Shown here piece after piece: positions 9,949 to 18,632 of a stretch of DNA of 64,000 nt; position 1 is the stretch's first letter; each line of letters begins with the position of its first letter. The DNA lies in assembly GCF_001592225.1 (NCBI RefSeq), contig NZ_BCWN01000003.1:162361-226360 (forward strand). The letters are read 5' to 3'. This DNA is from Castellaniella caeni NBRC 101664 (GTDB lineage: Bacteria > Pseudomonadota > Gammaproteobacteria > Burkholderiales > Burkholderiaceae_B). The notes below the pieces were generated by a model, which worked only from the letters and a program-made list of their open reading frames with translations, searched no databases and was not told the DNA's origin. Both the position numbers and the translations under genes were made by a program.

Positions 9949-10875
9949 TCAGCCGTGCGTCGCACGCCACTGGACAAACCAGCCGTAGCCGCTCAGCATC
10001 ACGACACCGGCCACCACCAGCAGCGCCCCCAGGAGAAAGCCGGAGCCAATCGGCTCGCCCAGCAGCCAGGCGCCCAGGATCACGCCGAAAAACGGGGTCA
10101 GAAAGGAAAACACGCCCAGCCGCGACGCCAGGTACTTGCGCAGCAGCCAGAACCACGCGAGATAGCTGAGAAACGCCACGAAGACGGACTGGAACGCCAG
10201 GCTGGCCCAGACCAGCGGCGTCGCGTGAAACGTGGTCTGCCCCATCAGCACGGCAGCCGCCAGCAGCAGGATGGCTCCGGCCAGCAGCTGATACAGCAGC
10301 GTCTGGCTGGCGGGCAACGACGCCAGCGGCGTGACGCGCACCAGCACTGTCGTCGCCCCCCAGGCCGCGCCCCCCGCCAGGGCCAGGATGTCGCCCCAGA
10401 GCATGGCCCCCGCCACCGTCGCATGCCCGGTATCGCGCACCAGAAAGGCCAGCGCGACCCCCGCGAAAGCAAGCCCCACCCCCAGCCACTGCGCGGCGGC
10501 CAGACGTTCTTCGGGCAGCTTCCAGTGCAGGCCGATGGCGGCGAAGATGGGCGCGGTATACAAGAGCACCACCACGTGGCCCGCCGTGGTGAAGCGCAGG
10601 CTTTCGCCGACCAGCAGAAACTCGAGCGCATACAGGGCCCCCGCCAGCAGCCCGGGGCGCCAGAGCTTGAGCGCCTCGTCCAGGGGTTCGGCGCGGCGCC
10701 AGGCCATGACCGCCCCCACCAGCACGCCACCGATGGCCGTACGCAGGCCGATCTGGTACACCGGGGAAAAATCCGCGGTGGTGGCCTTCAGGACAATCTG
10801 CTGCAGCGCCCAGATGAGGCACAGCACCAGCATGAGGCCGGACGCCAGACCATCCATGGGTTGACGACTTTCCAC
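9949..10875 (-). CDS. DMT-superfamily (EamA) transporter
   Basis: The 308-residue inner-membrane protein has ten predicted helices arranged as two EamA repeats (about residues 10-145 and 160-300). The C-terminal repeat contains SFLTPFFGVILGAWLLGEPI, typical of the RhaT/EamA branch that exports or imports metabolites and amino acids. The substrate cannot be read from sequence. Monocistronic; the start MESRQPMDGLASGLML leaves a short cytoplasmic lead before helix 1. Confidence 0.85.
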   Translation of the reverse strand: MESRQPMDGLASGLMLVLCLIWALQQIVLKATTADFSPVYQIGLRTAIGGVLVGAVMAWRRAEPLDEALKLWRPGLLAGALYALEFLLVGESLRFTTAGHVVVLLYTAPIFAAIGLHWKLPEERLAAAQWLGVGLAFAGVALAFLVRDTGHATVAGAMLWGDILALAGGAAWGATTVLVRVTPLASLPASQTLLYQLLAGAILLLAAAVLMGQTTFHATPLVWASLAFQSVFVAFLSYLAWFWLLRKYLASRLGVFSFLTPFFGVILGAWLLGEPIGSGFLLGALLVVAGVVMLSGYGWFVQWRATHG

Positions 10876-11049
10876 GTTTGCTCTCGATCTGCTGTTGTCG
10901 GAAACACATTGTAGGCCGGGTCGGTGGCGGCCCCAGGTCCGGCGCGCAACGGATCGCCGATTAACCCGGCCAGGAACCGGGGCGTCCCTGGCCTATCCCC
11001 TGCCCGGGGTCTATGATGAAGTCAACCCACAGAACAAAGGAACACCACC

Positions 11050-11397
11050 ATGGACGCACCCATGTATCCCCACGCCACCGCTGATCTGGCCAAGCGCCGC
11101 GCCGAACTGGCTCCCGAACCCCTGGCCGCCTTCAAGGCCTTCAGCAAGGCGGTCTTCGCCGCCGGCGCCCTCGACGCCAAGACCAAGCAGCTCATCGCCG
11201 TTGCCGTCGCCCACGTCACCCAATGTCCCTACTGCATCAAGGGCCACACCGAAGGCGCATCGCGCGCCGGGGCCAGCGACGCCGAAATCATGGAAGCCAT
11301 CTGGGTGGCCGCCGAAATGCGCGCGGGCGGCGCCTACGCGCACTCCAACCTGGCCTTGCAGACACTCGAAAACCTGCACCCGCACACGCACCCCTGA
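11050..11397 (+). CDS. Carboxymuconolactone decarboxylase / AhpD-like protein
   Basis: The 115-residue all-helical protein of the CMD family has the redox motif CPYCIKGH (C-x-x-C-x-x-x-H) of AhpD-like alkylhydroperoxidases, preceded by the family helix KTKQLIAVAVAHVTQ. It probably reduces peroxides or acts as a thiol-disulfide partner. The short AGGA-containing leader and ATG at 11050 fit. It lies 155 bp ahead of the sigma factor gene in the same direction, perhaps one stress-related neighbourhood. Confidence 0.85.
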   Translation: MDAPMYPHATADLAKRRAELAPEPLAAFKAFSKAVFAAGALDAKTKQLIAVAVAHVTQCPYCIKGHTEGASRAGASDAEIMEAIWVAAEMRAGGAYAHSNLALQTLENLHPHTHP

Positions 11398-11422
11398 ATC
11401 ATCCCCCGCACGTACGGCGCGC

Positions 11423-11440
11423 CCGCGCACCCGTGCGCGG
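11423..11440 (+). terminator. GC-rich hairpin after the AhpD-like gene
   Basis: CCGCGCA and TGCGCGG form a perfect 7-bp stem with a four-base loop 26 bp after the stop codon. There is no clear T-run, so function as a terminator is uncertain. Confidence 0.35.
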
Positions 11441-11492
11441 CGTCGTTGCCCGGACAGCCCGGCCAGCCTGAACTGTCCCTGTCCGGCATGCG

Positions 11493-11507
11493 GATGAAAC
11501 GTTCATC
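11493..11507. promoter_or_regulatory. 6-3-6 inverted repeat upstream of the sigma factor gene
   Basis: GATGAA-ACG-TTCATC lies 46 bp before the GTG start of the sigma factor gene. ECF sigma genes are often self-regulated, and this could be a repressor site or part of a promoter. Only the symmetry is directly seen. Confidence 0.35.
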
Positions 11508-11552
11508 AGGCTGCCGTCATCCAATGGCATCACATGAATTTCCGGAGGCGAA

Positions 11553-12281
11553 GTGGACACCCAAATTCAGCACGACTTGAACACGGCCAACGACCTGTCG
11601 CTGATCACCCTGTGCGGCGCGGGTAATTTGAAAGCCTTTGACGTCCTGATGAAGCGCCACAACCAGCAGTTGTACCGCGCGGCCCGCAGCATTCTTCACG
11701 ACGAGGCCGAGGCCGAAGACGCCGTGCAAGAGGCCTGGTGGAAGGCCTTCCAGCACCTGCAAGACTTTCGCGCCGACGCCCAGGCCGCCACCTGGCTGAC
11801 GCGCATCGCGGTCAACGAGGCGCTCATGCGCCGACGGCGAAACAAATCGCGCGAAACTATCATCCAATCGGCGTACCAGGTATCAGGCAATTCCGACAAC
11901 ATGCTCCCTCCCGGCGCTACCCTCCCCGCCCCAGAGTCCTCGCGGCCAGACCAGTCGGCCTGGCGCGCAGAACTGCGGCACAACATCGAACAGCAGATCG
12001 ATGCCCTGCCGGACATCTACCGCACGGTCTTCATGCTGCGCGGCGTGGAAGAAATGTCCGCCACCGAAGTCGCCCAGGTACTCGACATCCCCGAAGCCAC
12101 CGTGCGGGTGCGTTTCATGCGCGCCCGCCACCTGCTGCAAGCCGCCATGAAACACGACTTCGACCCCAAGGCAGCCAGTGCTTTTTCCTTTGCCGGTGAA
12201 CGCTGCGCCCGCATCGTCGCCGGCGTGCACGCGCGCATGCGGGCCGCAGGGCTGCATCCCGAAGACGAAGCCTCGATGTAA
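11553..12281 (+). CDS. ECF-type RNA polymerase sigma factor
   Basis: The 242-residue sigma-70 family protein has region 2 at about residues 22-95 (DEAEAEDAVQEAWWKAFQHL, then TWLTRIAVNEALMRRRR) and region 4 at about 150-200, with the helix-turn-helix MSATEVAQVLDIPEATVRVR. A long linker of about 50 residues and a C-terminal tail containing FSFAGERCARIV follow the pattern of one ECF subgroup. The start is GTG at 11553, with GGAGG four bases upstream. No anti-sigma gene adjoins it: upstream is the AhpD-like gene and downstream a terminator. Control must therefore come from elsewhere or from transcription. Confidence 0.9.
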   Translation: MDTQIQHDLNTANDLSLITLCGAGNLKAFDVLMKRHNQQLYRAARSILHDEAEAEDAVQEAWWKAFQHLQDFRADAQAATWLTRIAVNEALMRRRRNKSRETIIQSAYQVSGNSDNMLPPGATLPAPESSRPDQSAWRAELRHNIEQQIDALPDIYRTVFMLRGVEEMSATEVAQVLDIPEATVRVRFMRARHLLQAAMKHDFDPKAASAFSFAGERCARIVAGVHARMRAAGLHPEDEASM

Positions 12282-12343
12282 ATATACGCACGCCAGCAGG
12301 CAGCAGGCGCACGGGCATGACGCACGACGTGTCGCGCTGCGCA

Positions 12344-12391
12344 AAAACCCCTCGGCAAACCAGGCTCACGTCTGGTTTGCCGAGGGGTTTT
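12344..12391. terminator. Strong bidirectional terminator
   Basis: A perfect 20-bp stem (12344-12363 with 12372-12391) and 8-base loop, with A-runs on the left arm and T-runs on the right arm. It can therefore terminate both the sigma factor gene (plus) and the convergent cupredoxin operon (minus). Confidence 0.9.
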
Positions 12392-12487
12392 GCATGATGC
12401 GACAGGCGCTCGCGGCGGCTGGGCCGGGGCCGGCTGACCGCCCATGAACACGCGGCAGACACACGATCCAACGGCCCGCATCGCCGC

Positions 12488-13012
12488 CTAGTCGATACGC
12501 TTGCTTTTCAGGATGGCGGCGACATCGGGAAACTGCGCCAGCGCCACGGCGGGCAACTGCGCATCGGTGGCGGCATAGGGCTTGTGCGCGGCATCGGCCG
12601 TACCCACCACGATGCGCCCGACCATGCCGGCCATCTCATGCGGCAGGCAAAAGTAGTCGTACACGCCGGGCACACTCAGCACGACCTCGAACGACTGGCC
12701 GGGCAGCAGATAGCCGGAATCCCAAGGCGTTGCGCCATCCGGGATGCGCAGCGGCTTGTGGTTCTTGGGATGGTAGGCCGTGGTGGTGTGCGCATTGCCC
12801 GTGTCGCTGTTCACCCAGCGCACCGTCTGTCCCGGCTGAATCAGCAGGCCATGGGGCCGAAACCAGACCTGGGAACCCGAAGGGGTGCCGGACATCTGGA
12901 TTTCGACCGCCTCCGCCGCACCGGCACGCCGGATGACGGCTGCCGTCAGCAGCAGACCGCCGCCCATGGCCAGCAGACGGCGGCGCTGCGGGTTGAAGGC
13001 GGCGGTGCTCAT
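12488..13012 (-). CDS. Exported cupredoxin (plastocyanin/amicyanin-like)
   Basis: The 174-residue copper protein has an N-terminal Arg-rich signal (NPQRRRLLAMGGGLLLTAAV), possibly Tat, since paired arginines precede the hydrophobic core. The cupredoxin fold covers about residues 40-140, with type 1 copper ligands visible: His in GNAHTTT and the C-terminal loop YFCLPHEMAGM (Cys, His, Met). It starts at the ATGA overlap with the upstream secreted protein gene, so the two are translated together. Likely periplasmic electron transfer or copper handling. Confidence 0.88.
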   Translation of the reverse strand: MSTAAFNPQRRRLLAMGGGLLLTAAVIRRAGAAEAVEIQMSGTPSGSQVWFRPHGLLIQPGQTVRWVNSDTGNAHTTTAYHPKNHKPLRIPDGATPWDSGYLLPGQSFEVVLSVPGVYDYFCLPHEMAGMVGRIVVGTADAAHKPYAATDAQLPAVALAQFPDVAAILKSKRID

Positions 13013-13437
13013 TTGGCGACGCTCGCTTCCTGCGCGGCAGGCACGTTCCACAGAATGATGTGGATATGCGGCTCAGCCACGCCGGGGTGCCCCGCGTTGT
13101 ACTGGATGTCCACGTGATCCACGTGGCCCGCGGGCGCTTTCAGATCCTGGAAGTGCATATCGGGCTTCATTTGCGCGATGGGGATCATATAGGTGGTGCT
13201 GACCAGCTTGCCATGGTGGTCGTAGCCCAGGAAGGGGCCGGCCGGCAGGGTGGACGGATCAACGAACAGCTGCCCCAGGCCGGGGATGAAATCAGGCAGC
13301 TTGACCAGCGAGCTGACGGCCTTGTAGGGGGCTGCGGGCGGGGCCTGCTCGACGGAGGTCTGCGCCGCATACGCGCCAACGGAACCCACGGATAGTGCCA
13401 GGGCGGCGGCCGCCGCGGTCAAGAATGAACGTTTCAT
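13009..13437 (-). CDS. Secreted His-rich protein, DUF5602/TTHB210-like
   Basis: The 142-residue protein has a clear Sec signal peptide (about residues 1-24, cut after AYA). The mature part contains GPFLGYDHHGKLVSTTYMIP and a histidine cluster HVDHVDIQYNAGHPG followed by EPHIHIILW. These resemble the poorly characterised TTHB210-like (DUF5602) fold. The spacing of histidines suggests metal binding, and co-translation with the cupredoxin points to copper. The assignment rests on remembered family motifs. The ATG at 13437 (MKRSFLTAAAAAL) is chosen over one 18 bp upstream because it opens a normal signal peptide. Confidence 0.6.
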   Translation of the reverse strand: MKRSFLTAAAAALALSVGSVGAYAAQTSVEQAPPAAPYKAVSSLVKLPDFIPGLGQLFVDPSTLPAGPFLGYDHHGKLVSTTYMIPIAQMKPDMHFQDLKAPAGHVDHVDIQYNAGHPGVAEPHIHIILWNVPAAQEASVAK

Positions 13438-13509
13438 GAGAATCTCCAGAAGCACGCAGCGCGAATCGCTGCTTTCAACCCATTGGATGCAGCGCGCTGA
13501 AGATGTGTT

Positions 13510-14559
13510 TCAGGGATCGGATAAAAAATTGGCGCCGGCGGCCGGTGGCAGGCCAGGCGCCTGCGCGACGGCCCGCAGGCCGTTGACGGTGCCACAGCGC
13601 CGCCGATATTCGCTGGGCGAGAGGCCGGCAAACGCCCGAAAATGACGACGCAGCGCCAGCGCCGACCCAAACCCCACCTGTGTCGCCACGTGCTCGACCG
13701 ATTGGTCGGTGGATTCAAGCAGCTGCTGGGCGCTGGCAAGTTGCTGCTTGAGACGCCATTGCTTGACCGTCAGCCCCGTCAATTGATGAAAACGGCGGGT
13801 AAAGGTACGCACGGATACGTGCATGCGGTCGGCCAATATCTTCAGGTTTTGCTGCTCTTGCAGGTGCGTTCGCATCCAGACCAGCAAGCCCCGCAGCTCG
13901 CGGCTGCTGTCGTCAAGAAAAAAGGACGCGTCGATGTGCTGCCGCTGGTCACCATGGCGCAAAAGGCCCACGGCAAGACTGGCCGCCACCTGGTCGGCCA
14001 CCGCGGCCCCGGCCAGATACCGCAGCAGCAAAAGGCACAGATCGATCGCCGCACATCCCCCCGCGGAAGTCCAGAGATTGCCGTCGCGCACGTAGAGGAT
14101 GTCGGGGTCGATGTCCACCCTGGGGAAGCGCTGGGCAAACAGGCGGGAATACTGCCAATGCGTGGTCGCACGCCGCCCATCCAGCAGGCCGGCTTCGGCC
14201 AGGACAAAGCAGCCCAGGTGCAAGCCCACCACTTGCGCCCCTCGCGCGCAGGCCTGGCGCAAGGCTTGTTTCAAGGCCCGCGGCACCGGCGCATCGGGCC
14301 CAGGCCAACCAAGTACCAGAACGGCATCGGCGCTTTGCAGGTGCCCCAGCCCGGCTTCGGGCTGGATGGAAAACCCCGCCCCCGTTTTGATGACCCCGGC
14401 ATCAACCGCCACACAGCGGACCTTGACGGCATTTGTGCCCAGGCTTTGAGGATCGAACACCATCAAAGGCCCGGCCAATTGCGTCGCCCCGATACCGTCG
14501 TAGACCAGCAGTGCAAGCTGGCGACGCGGCAGGCAAGGATGATCAGGCTGGGCGAACAT
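13510..14559 (-). CDS. GlxA-type AraC transcriptional regulator
   Basis: The 349-residue regulator has an N-terminal DJ-1/PfpI-like domain (about residues 10-185) and a C-terminal AraC DNA-binding domain (about 220-325) with two helix-turn-helix units, KILADRMHVSVRTFTRRF and VEHVATQVGFGSALALRRHF. The nucleophile-elbow region reads VVGLHLGCFVLAEAGLL, so a Cys is kept, but such regulators usually sense rather than catalyse. Divergent from the chemoreceptor and 72 bp upstream of the secreted-protein/cupredoxin pair on the same strand, which it may control. Confidence 0.88.
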   Translation of the reverse strand: MFAQPDHPCLPRRQLALLVYDGIGATQLAGPLMVFDPQSLGTNAVKVRCVAVDAGVIKTGAGFSIQPEAGLGHLQSADAVLVLGWPGPDAPVPRALKQALRQACARGAQVVGLHLGCFVLAEAGLLDGRRATTHWQYSRLFAQRFPRVDIDPDILYVRDGNLWTSAGGCAAIDLCLLLLRYLAGAAVADQVAASLAVGLLRHGDQRQHIDASFFLDDSSRELRGLLVWMRTHLQEQQNLKILADRMHVSVRTFTRRFHQLTGLTVKQWRLKQQLASAQQLLESTDQSVEHVATQVGFGSALALRRHFRAFAGLSPSEYRRRCGTVNGLRAVAQAPGLPPAAGANFLSDP

Positions 14560-14705
14560 TGAAATTACATTTGTAATGGCTGGAAATGATCGAATTTTAA
14601 CCAGAACGTGGCTTGTCCGGCGCCTGGCCGAACCGCAAAATAAGGGCCTTTGACACACGTCATGCAGCGCCGCGCGCGCCCGGTCAAACCTCCACACCCA
14701 CATCA

Positions 14706-16331
14706 ATGCGAAATCTAACCATCGGCATCCGCCTGACCCTCGGCTTTGGCGTTCTCATCCTCTTGCTGGTTCTGCTGGCGATCCAAAACGGCTGGCTCAT
14801 GATGGGCACGCGCGACAGCAACCAAAAAAGCATTGAGCGCCAGGCGCTGGTGGTGACGGCCCTCGAGCTGGAAACCGCCATCAAACTGAATACGGCCTAC
14901 AGCCTGGCGGCCGCCAGGGCGCAGGGGCTGACCACCAACGAAGATTTCGACCAGGAAATCCAGGCAGCCACCACCAAGGCGGCCACGCTGGTCAAGTCGC
15001 TGGATCAAGGCATCCAAGACCCCAAGGCCCGCACCTTATTTCAGAAACTGGAACAGCTGCGCCACGACTTCGTCACCCGGCGCAATGCCGCGCTGGCCGC
15101 GATGGAATCGGGCCACACCCAGGATGCCCAGCGCTTTTTCAATCAGGAAATGCCATCGCTTGTCACCACCTACATCGACCAGGTCGAAGCCTTTACGCAC
15201 TACCAGACCGACAGCGTCAATCAAGCCCAGCGGCAAATCGTCCACGACATCGACGAAGGGCTCTGGGTCAGCGGCATCGCCACGCTGCTTGCCCTGGTTT
15301 TCAGCCCCTGGTTTGCCCGCAGCGTCACCCGATCTATCACACGCCCGCTCAATAAGGCCGTGCAACTGGCCACCCAGGTTGCCCACCGCGACCTCAGCCC
15401 CTCGATCACCGCCTTGGGGCGCGACGAAATCACCCAGCTTGAAAAAGCCCTGGATGCCATGGTGACCGGGCTGCGCGAAACCATCGGGCAAGTCCATGGC
15501 GGGGCCAATGCCATTGCCACCGCCGCCAGCCAGATCAGCATGGGCAATCTTGATCTTTCCGCACGCACCGAACAGCAGTCTGCCTCATTGGCACAAACCG
15601 CGGCCTCGATGGAAGAAATCACGGCCACCGTGCGGCAGAACGCCGACAACGCCCAACAGGCCGACCATCTTTCCAGGCAGGCCACGCAGTCCGCCCAAAC
15701 AGGCGGCACCACGGTCGAAAAACTGGTGCTCACCATGGGCGACATTCACACGAAATCCCAGCAGATCGCGGAAATCGTCGGCGTCATCGACAGTATTGCC
15801 TTCCAGACCAACATCCTCGCCTTGAATGCCGCCGTCGAAGCCGCACGCGCGGGCGAGCAGGGCCGCGGCTTTGCCGTCGTCGCCGCCGAAGTGCGCGCGC
15901 TGGCACAGCGCAGCGCCAACTCGGCCAAAGAAATCAAGGCCCTGATCGACACAGCGGCTGAAGTCATGGCGCACGGTAATACCCAAGCCCAGCAGGCCGG
16001 CAGCGACATGCGGGCCATCGTGGACGGCATCCAGCGCGTCAGCGGCATCATGGCCGACATCACCACCGCCAGCCACGAACAGACCACGGGCATCGAACAA
16101 ATCAACGTCGCCATCACGCAGATGGACGATGTCACCCGGCAAAATGCCAGCCTGGTGGAAGAATCGGCCGCCGCCAGCAGCCTGCAAGAACAGGCCGACA
16201 CCCTGGCCCAGCTGGTCGCCACCTTCCAGATCGGCACCGACCGCCAGGCGCGCGCCGGGCAAACCCGTCACCAGGTGCCCATGCGACCGCCCAGCCTCGA
16301 CAAGGCGGCAATCCCCCTGCTGGGCGCCTGA
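14706..16331 (+). CDS. Methyl-accepting chemotaxis protein
   Basis: The 541-residue chemoreceptor has TM1 at about 10-30, a periplasmic four-helix-bundle ligand domain at about 31-190, TM2 near 191-212, a HAMP domain to about 265, and the long cytoplasmic signalling domain. The hairpin tip [25 protein letters not shown] (quoted in part: [18 protein letters not shown]) contacts CheA/CheW. The ligand cannot be predicted. No CheR/CheB-binding pentapeptide ends the protein. The ATG at 14706 begins [15 protein letters not shown]. The next gene, a periplasmic-sensor GGDEF-EAL protein, follows 9 bp later, suggesting a shared sensory unit. Confidence 0.93.
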   Translation: MRNLTIGIRLTLGFGVLILLLVLLAIQNGWLMMGTRDSNQKSIERQALVVTALELETAIKLNTAYSLAAARAQGLTTNEDFDQEIQAATTKAATLVKSLDQGIQDPKARTLFQKLEQLRHDFVTRRNAALAAMESGHTQDAQRFFNQEMPSLVTTYIDQVEAFTHYQTDSVNQAQRQIVHDIDEGLWVSGIATLLALVFSPWFARSVTRSITRPLNKAVQLATQVAHRDLSPSITALGRDEITQLEKALDAMVTGLRETIGQVHGGANAIATAASQISMGNLDLSARTEQQSASLAQTAASMEEITATVRQNADNAQQADHLSRQATQSAQTGGTTVEKLVLTMGDIHTKSQQIAEIVGVIDSIAFQTNILALNAAVEAARAGEQGRGFAVVAAEVRALAQRSANSAKEIKALIDTAAEVMAHGNTQAQQAGSDMRAIVDGIQRVSGIMADITTASHEQTTGIEQINVAITQMDDVTRQNASLVEESAAASSLQEQADTLAQLVATFQIGTDRQARAGQTRHQVPMRPPSLDKAAIPLLGA

Positions 16332-16340
16332 CGACCGCCG

Positions 16341-18632
16341 ATGCACACCTTTTTTCTCGTGCCCAGCCTGGCTGCCGCGCATCCGTCGTGGCGGGTGGCC
16401 CGGATGCTGCTGCTCAGCCTGCTGCTCTGGTGCACAGGCCCCTGGGCGCTGGCCGCTACCCTGCGCGTGGGGGTGCCAGACCTGCCACCCGACATCTATC
16501 TGCAGCCAGACGGGCGGGTCGGCGGCATCCTGGCGGACATTCTCACGCCTATCGCGGCTGACAAAGGGCTGGAGCTGCAGGCGCAACCCTGCCACTGGCT
16601 CGACTGCCTCGCACTGCTGCGGACAGGTGCCATCGATCTGTTGCCCAACGTTCGCTATTCAAACGAACGCGCGCTGCAGTTGGATTTGAATCAGGTTCCC
16701 GCCCTGACCCGGTCTTCACTGATCTTCGCGCCGGAACAGCACGAGCCGACACACTGGCAAGACCTGGAAGGCAAGCGGATTGCCGTGCTCGGAGGCTCTG
16801 TCCAATACACGCTTCTGGCGGACAAGCTGCAGGAACAGCGGGTTTCCGCCAGCCTGATTGCCACTAAAGAACTGGTCGACGGCTTTCGCCTCGTGCAAAC
16901 AGGCAACGCCGACGCCGCTGTCGCAGGCGACATATCCGGCGCGCTATCCGCCGCGCGCTACCATCTGTCCGCCTCACCCCTGCTGCTGGAGTCGAGCCCG
17001 ATCTTTTTTGCCGCCCCCAAAGGGCACGAAACCGCACTGCTGGCGCAGATCGACCAGCACCTGCAAGCCTGGAAGGAAGACCCGCAATCCCCCTACTACC
17101 AGGCGTTGGCCCACTGGGGCATGGCACCGTCGGCTTCAACCACCAGCGACTGGCGCTGGATCGTGCTGCTGCCCCTGGCGCTCGTCTCGCTGTTGGCGGC
17201 AGGCGCTTATTACCACTGGCACGGGCAGCGGCACTTCTTCGACGAACTCACCAGCCTGCCCAGTCGGCAGATACTGCACACGCGCGTCGAACAGGCCCTG
17301 GTGCTGACCCAACGCCAAAAGGCCAAAGGGGCATTGCTCATCCTGGACATCGACGACCTCAACCTGGTGAACGAGCGCCACGGTCTCACGGTGGGCGACC
17401 ACGTACTGCAAGAGATCGCGCGAACGCTGATCCACAACACCTACCCCAGGGATACGATCGCCCGCACCGATGGGGACGAGTTCACCATCCTGCTGACCAC
17501 CTTGAGCGGCGAACAACAGGAAGCAGCCCACCAGGCCATGGACATCGCCGAAAAGCTGCACCACGCCCTCACCCATCGCGCCATGGTCATCGACGGACAA
17601 CCTTGCACCGTGCGCATCAGCATCGGCGTGACCTTGCTGGGCGACGCGTCTTCCACGCTGGAAAACTGCCTGCAAGAGGCCCGCATCGCCTTGGGCCGGG
17701 CCGAAACCCTGGGCGGCAACCGGGTCATCCTGTTCAACCACGAGATACAACAAGAGTTGTGGTATCAGCGCAACCTGGAACGCGACCTGGCGCACGCCGT
17801 CACCACCCAGCAAATCCACGCCTGCGTCCAGCCGCAGATCGATCGTCGAGGCAACGTGATCGGCGCCGAATTGCTGGCCCGCTGGCAGCACCCCCAGCTG
17901 GGCGACATCCCCCCCAGCCGGTTCATCCCCCTGGCGCAGGGCCAGGGCCAGCTTACCTTGCTGACGTGCCAGATGCTGGCGCACGCCTGCCAGCTGATCG
18001 ACCAGTTGACGGCGCTCGGGCAAACCTACCCTTTGTCGATCAACGTCAGCCCCGTCACACTGACAGACCCTCAATTCATCCAGACAGCCCTGCGGATCAT
18101 CAAAGACACCGGCGTCGATGGCCAGCGCCTGATCTTTGAAATCACCGAGGACATCGATCTGGAAAACAACGAGCAGGCCATCCAGCACATGAACACGCTC
18201 TCGGCACAGGGGGTGCGGTTTTCGATCGACGACTTCGGCTCGGGGTACGCCAACTTGGTGAAGCTGCAGAAACTGCCGATTCACGAACTGAAAATCGACA
18301 AGAGCCTGATCGACGGGTTGCCTCAGCAGGCCGGCAGCGCCGCGATCGTGCAGGTCATCCTGCTGCTGGCGCGCAAACTGAAACTGCGCACCATCGCCGA
18401 AGGGGTCGAGCAGCAGGCCCAGGCAAACTTTCTCTTCACGCACCACTGCGATGCGATCCAGGGGTATTTGTTCTCGCGCCCGATCACATCAGCCGCCTGG
18501 GTACAGCAGGAAACCGATCATTTCCGCCACCCCCTGGCGCCTCACGAAAGGTGGCCTGCCGCCATGCACACACTGCCAGGCCGCCCTCAGGGCACCTTGG
18601 CCAGCCAGGCCTCGGTGCCGAATTTCTCTTGA
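16341..18632 (+). CDS. Periplasmic SBP-sensor GGDEF-EAL protein
   Basis: The 763-residue protein has a signal/anchor (about 20-38), a bacterial solute-binding (SBP_bac_3-like) sensor domain (about 40-260), TM helix (about 272-292), GGDEF (about 298-460) and EAL (about 475-720). The GGDEF motif reads DGDEF (377-381), and the EAL motif reads ELL (510-512). The phosphodiesterase core otherwise looks intact: INVSP, EITED, DDFGSGYANL, LKIDKSLI, AEGVE and QGYLFSRP. It probably breaks down cyclic di-GMP in response to a periplasmic ligand; cyclase activity is uncertain. It follows the chemoreceptor by 9 bp and overlaps lplA tail-to-tail by 46 bp. Confidence 0.9.
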   Translation: MHTFFLVPSLAAAHPSWRVARMLLLSLLLWCTGPWALAATLRVGVPDLPPDIYLQPDGRVGGILADILTPIAADKGLELQAQPCHWLDCLALLRTGAIDLLPNVRYSNERALQLDLNQVPALTRSSLIFAPEQHEPTHWQDLEGKRIAVLGGSVQYTLLADKLQEQRVSASLIATKELVDGFRLVQTGNADAAVAGDISGALSAARYHLSASPLLLESSPIFFAAPKGHETALLAQIDQHLQAWKEDPQSPYYQALAHWGMAPSASTTSDWRWIVLLPLALVSLLAAGAYYHWHGQRHFFDELTSLPSRQILHTRVEQALVLTQRQKAKGALLILDIDDLNLVNERHGLTVGDHVLQEIARTLIHNTYPRDTIARTDGDEFTILLTTLSGEQQEAAHQAMDIAEKLHHALTHRAMVIDGQPCTVRISIGVTLLGDASSTLENCLQEARIALGRAETLGGNRVILFNHEIQQELWYQRNLERDLAHAVTTQQIHACVQPQIDRRGNVIGAELLARWQHPQLGDIPPSRFIPLAQGQGQLTLLTCQMLAHACQLIDQLTALGQTYPLSINVSPVTLTDPQFIQTALRIIKDTGVDGQRLIFEITEDIDLENNEQAIQHMNTLSAQGVRFSIDDFGSGYANLVKLQKLPIHELKIDKSLIDGLPQQAGSAAIVQVILLLARKLKLRTIAEGVEQQAQANFLFTHHCDAIQGYLFSRPITSAAWVQQETDHFRHPLAPHERWPAAMHTLPGRPQGTLASQASVPNFS

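Noticed and set aside
9077..10909. Minus-strand open frame of 610 codons spanning several genes
   Set aside because: Runs across the DUF924 gene and out of frame through the EamA gene; no homology along its length.
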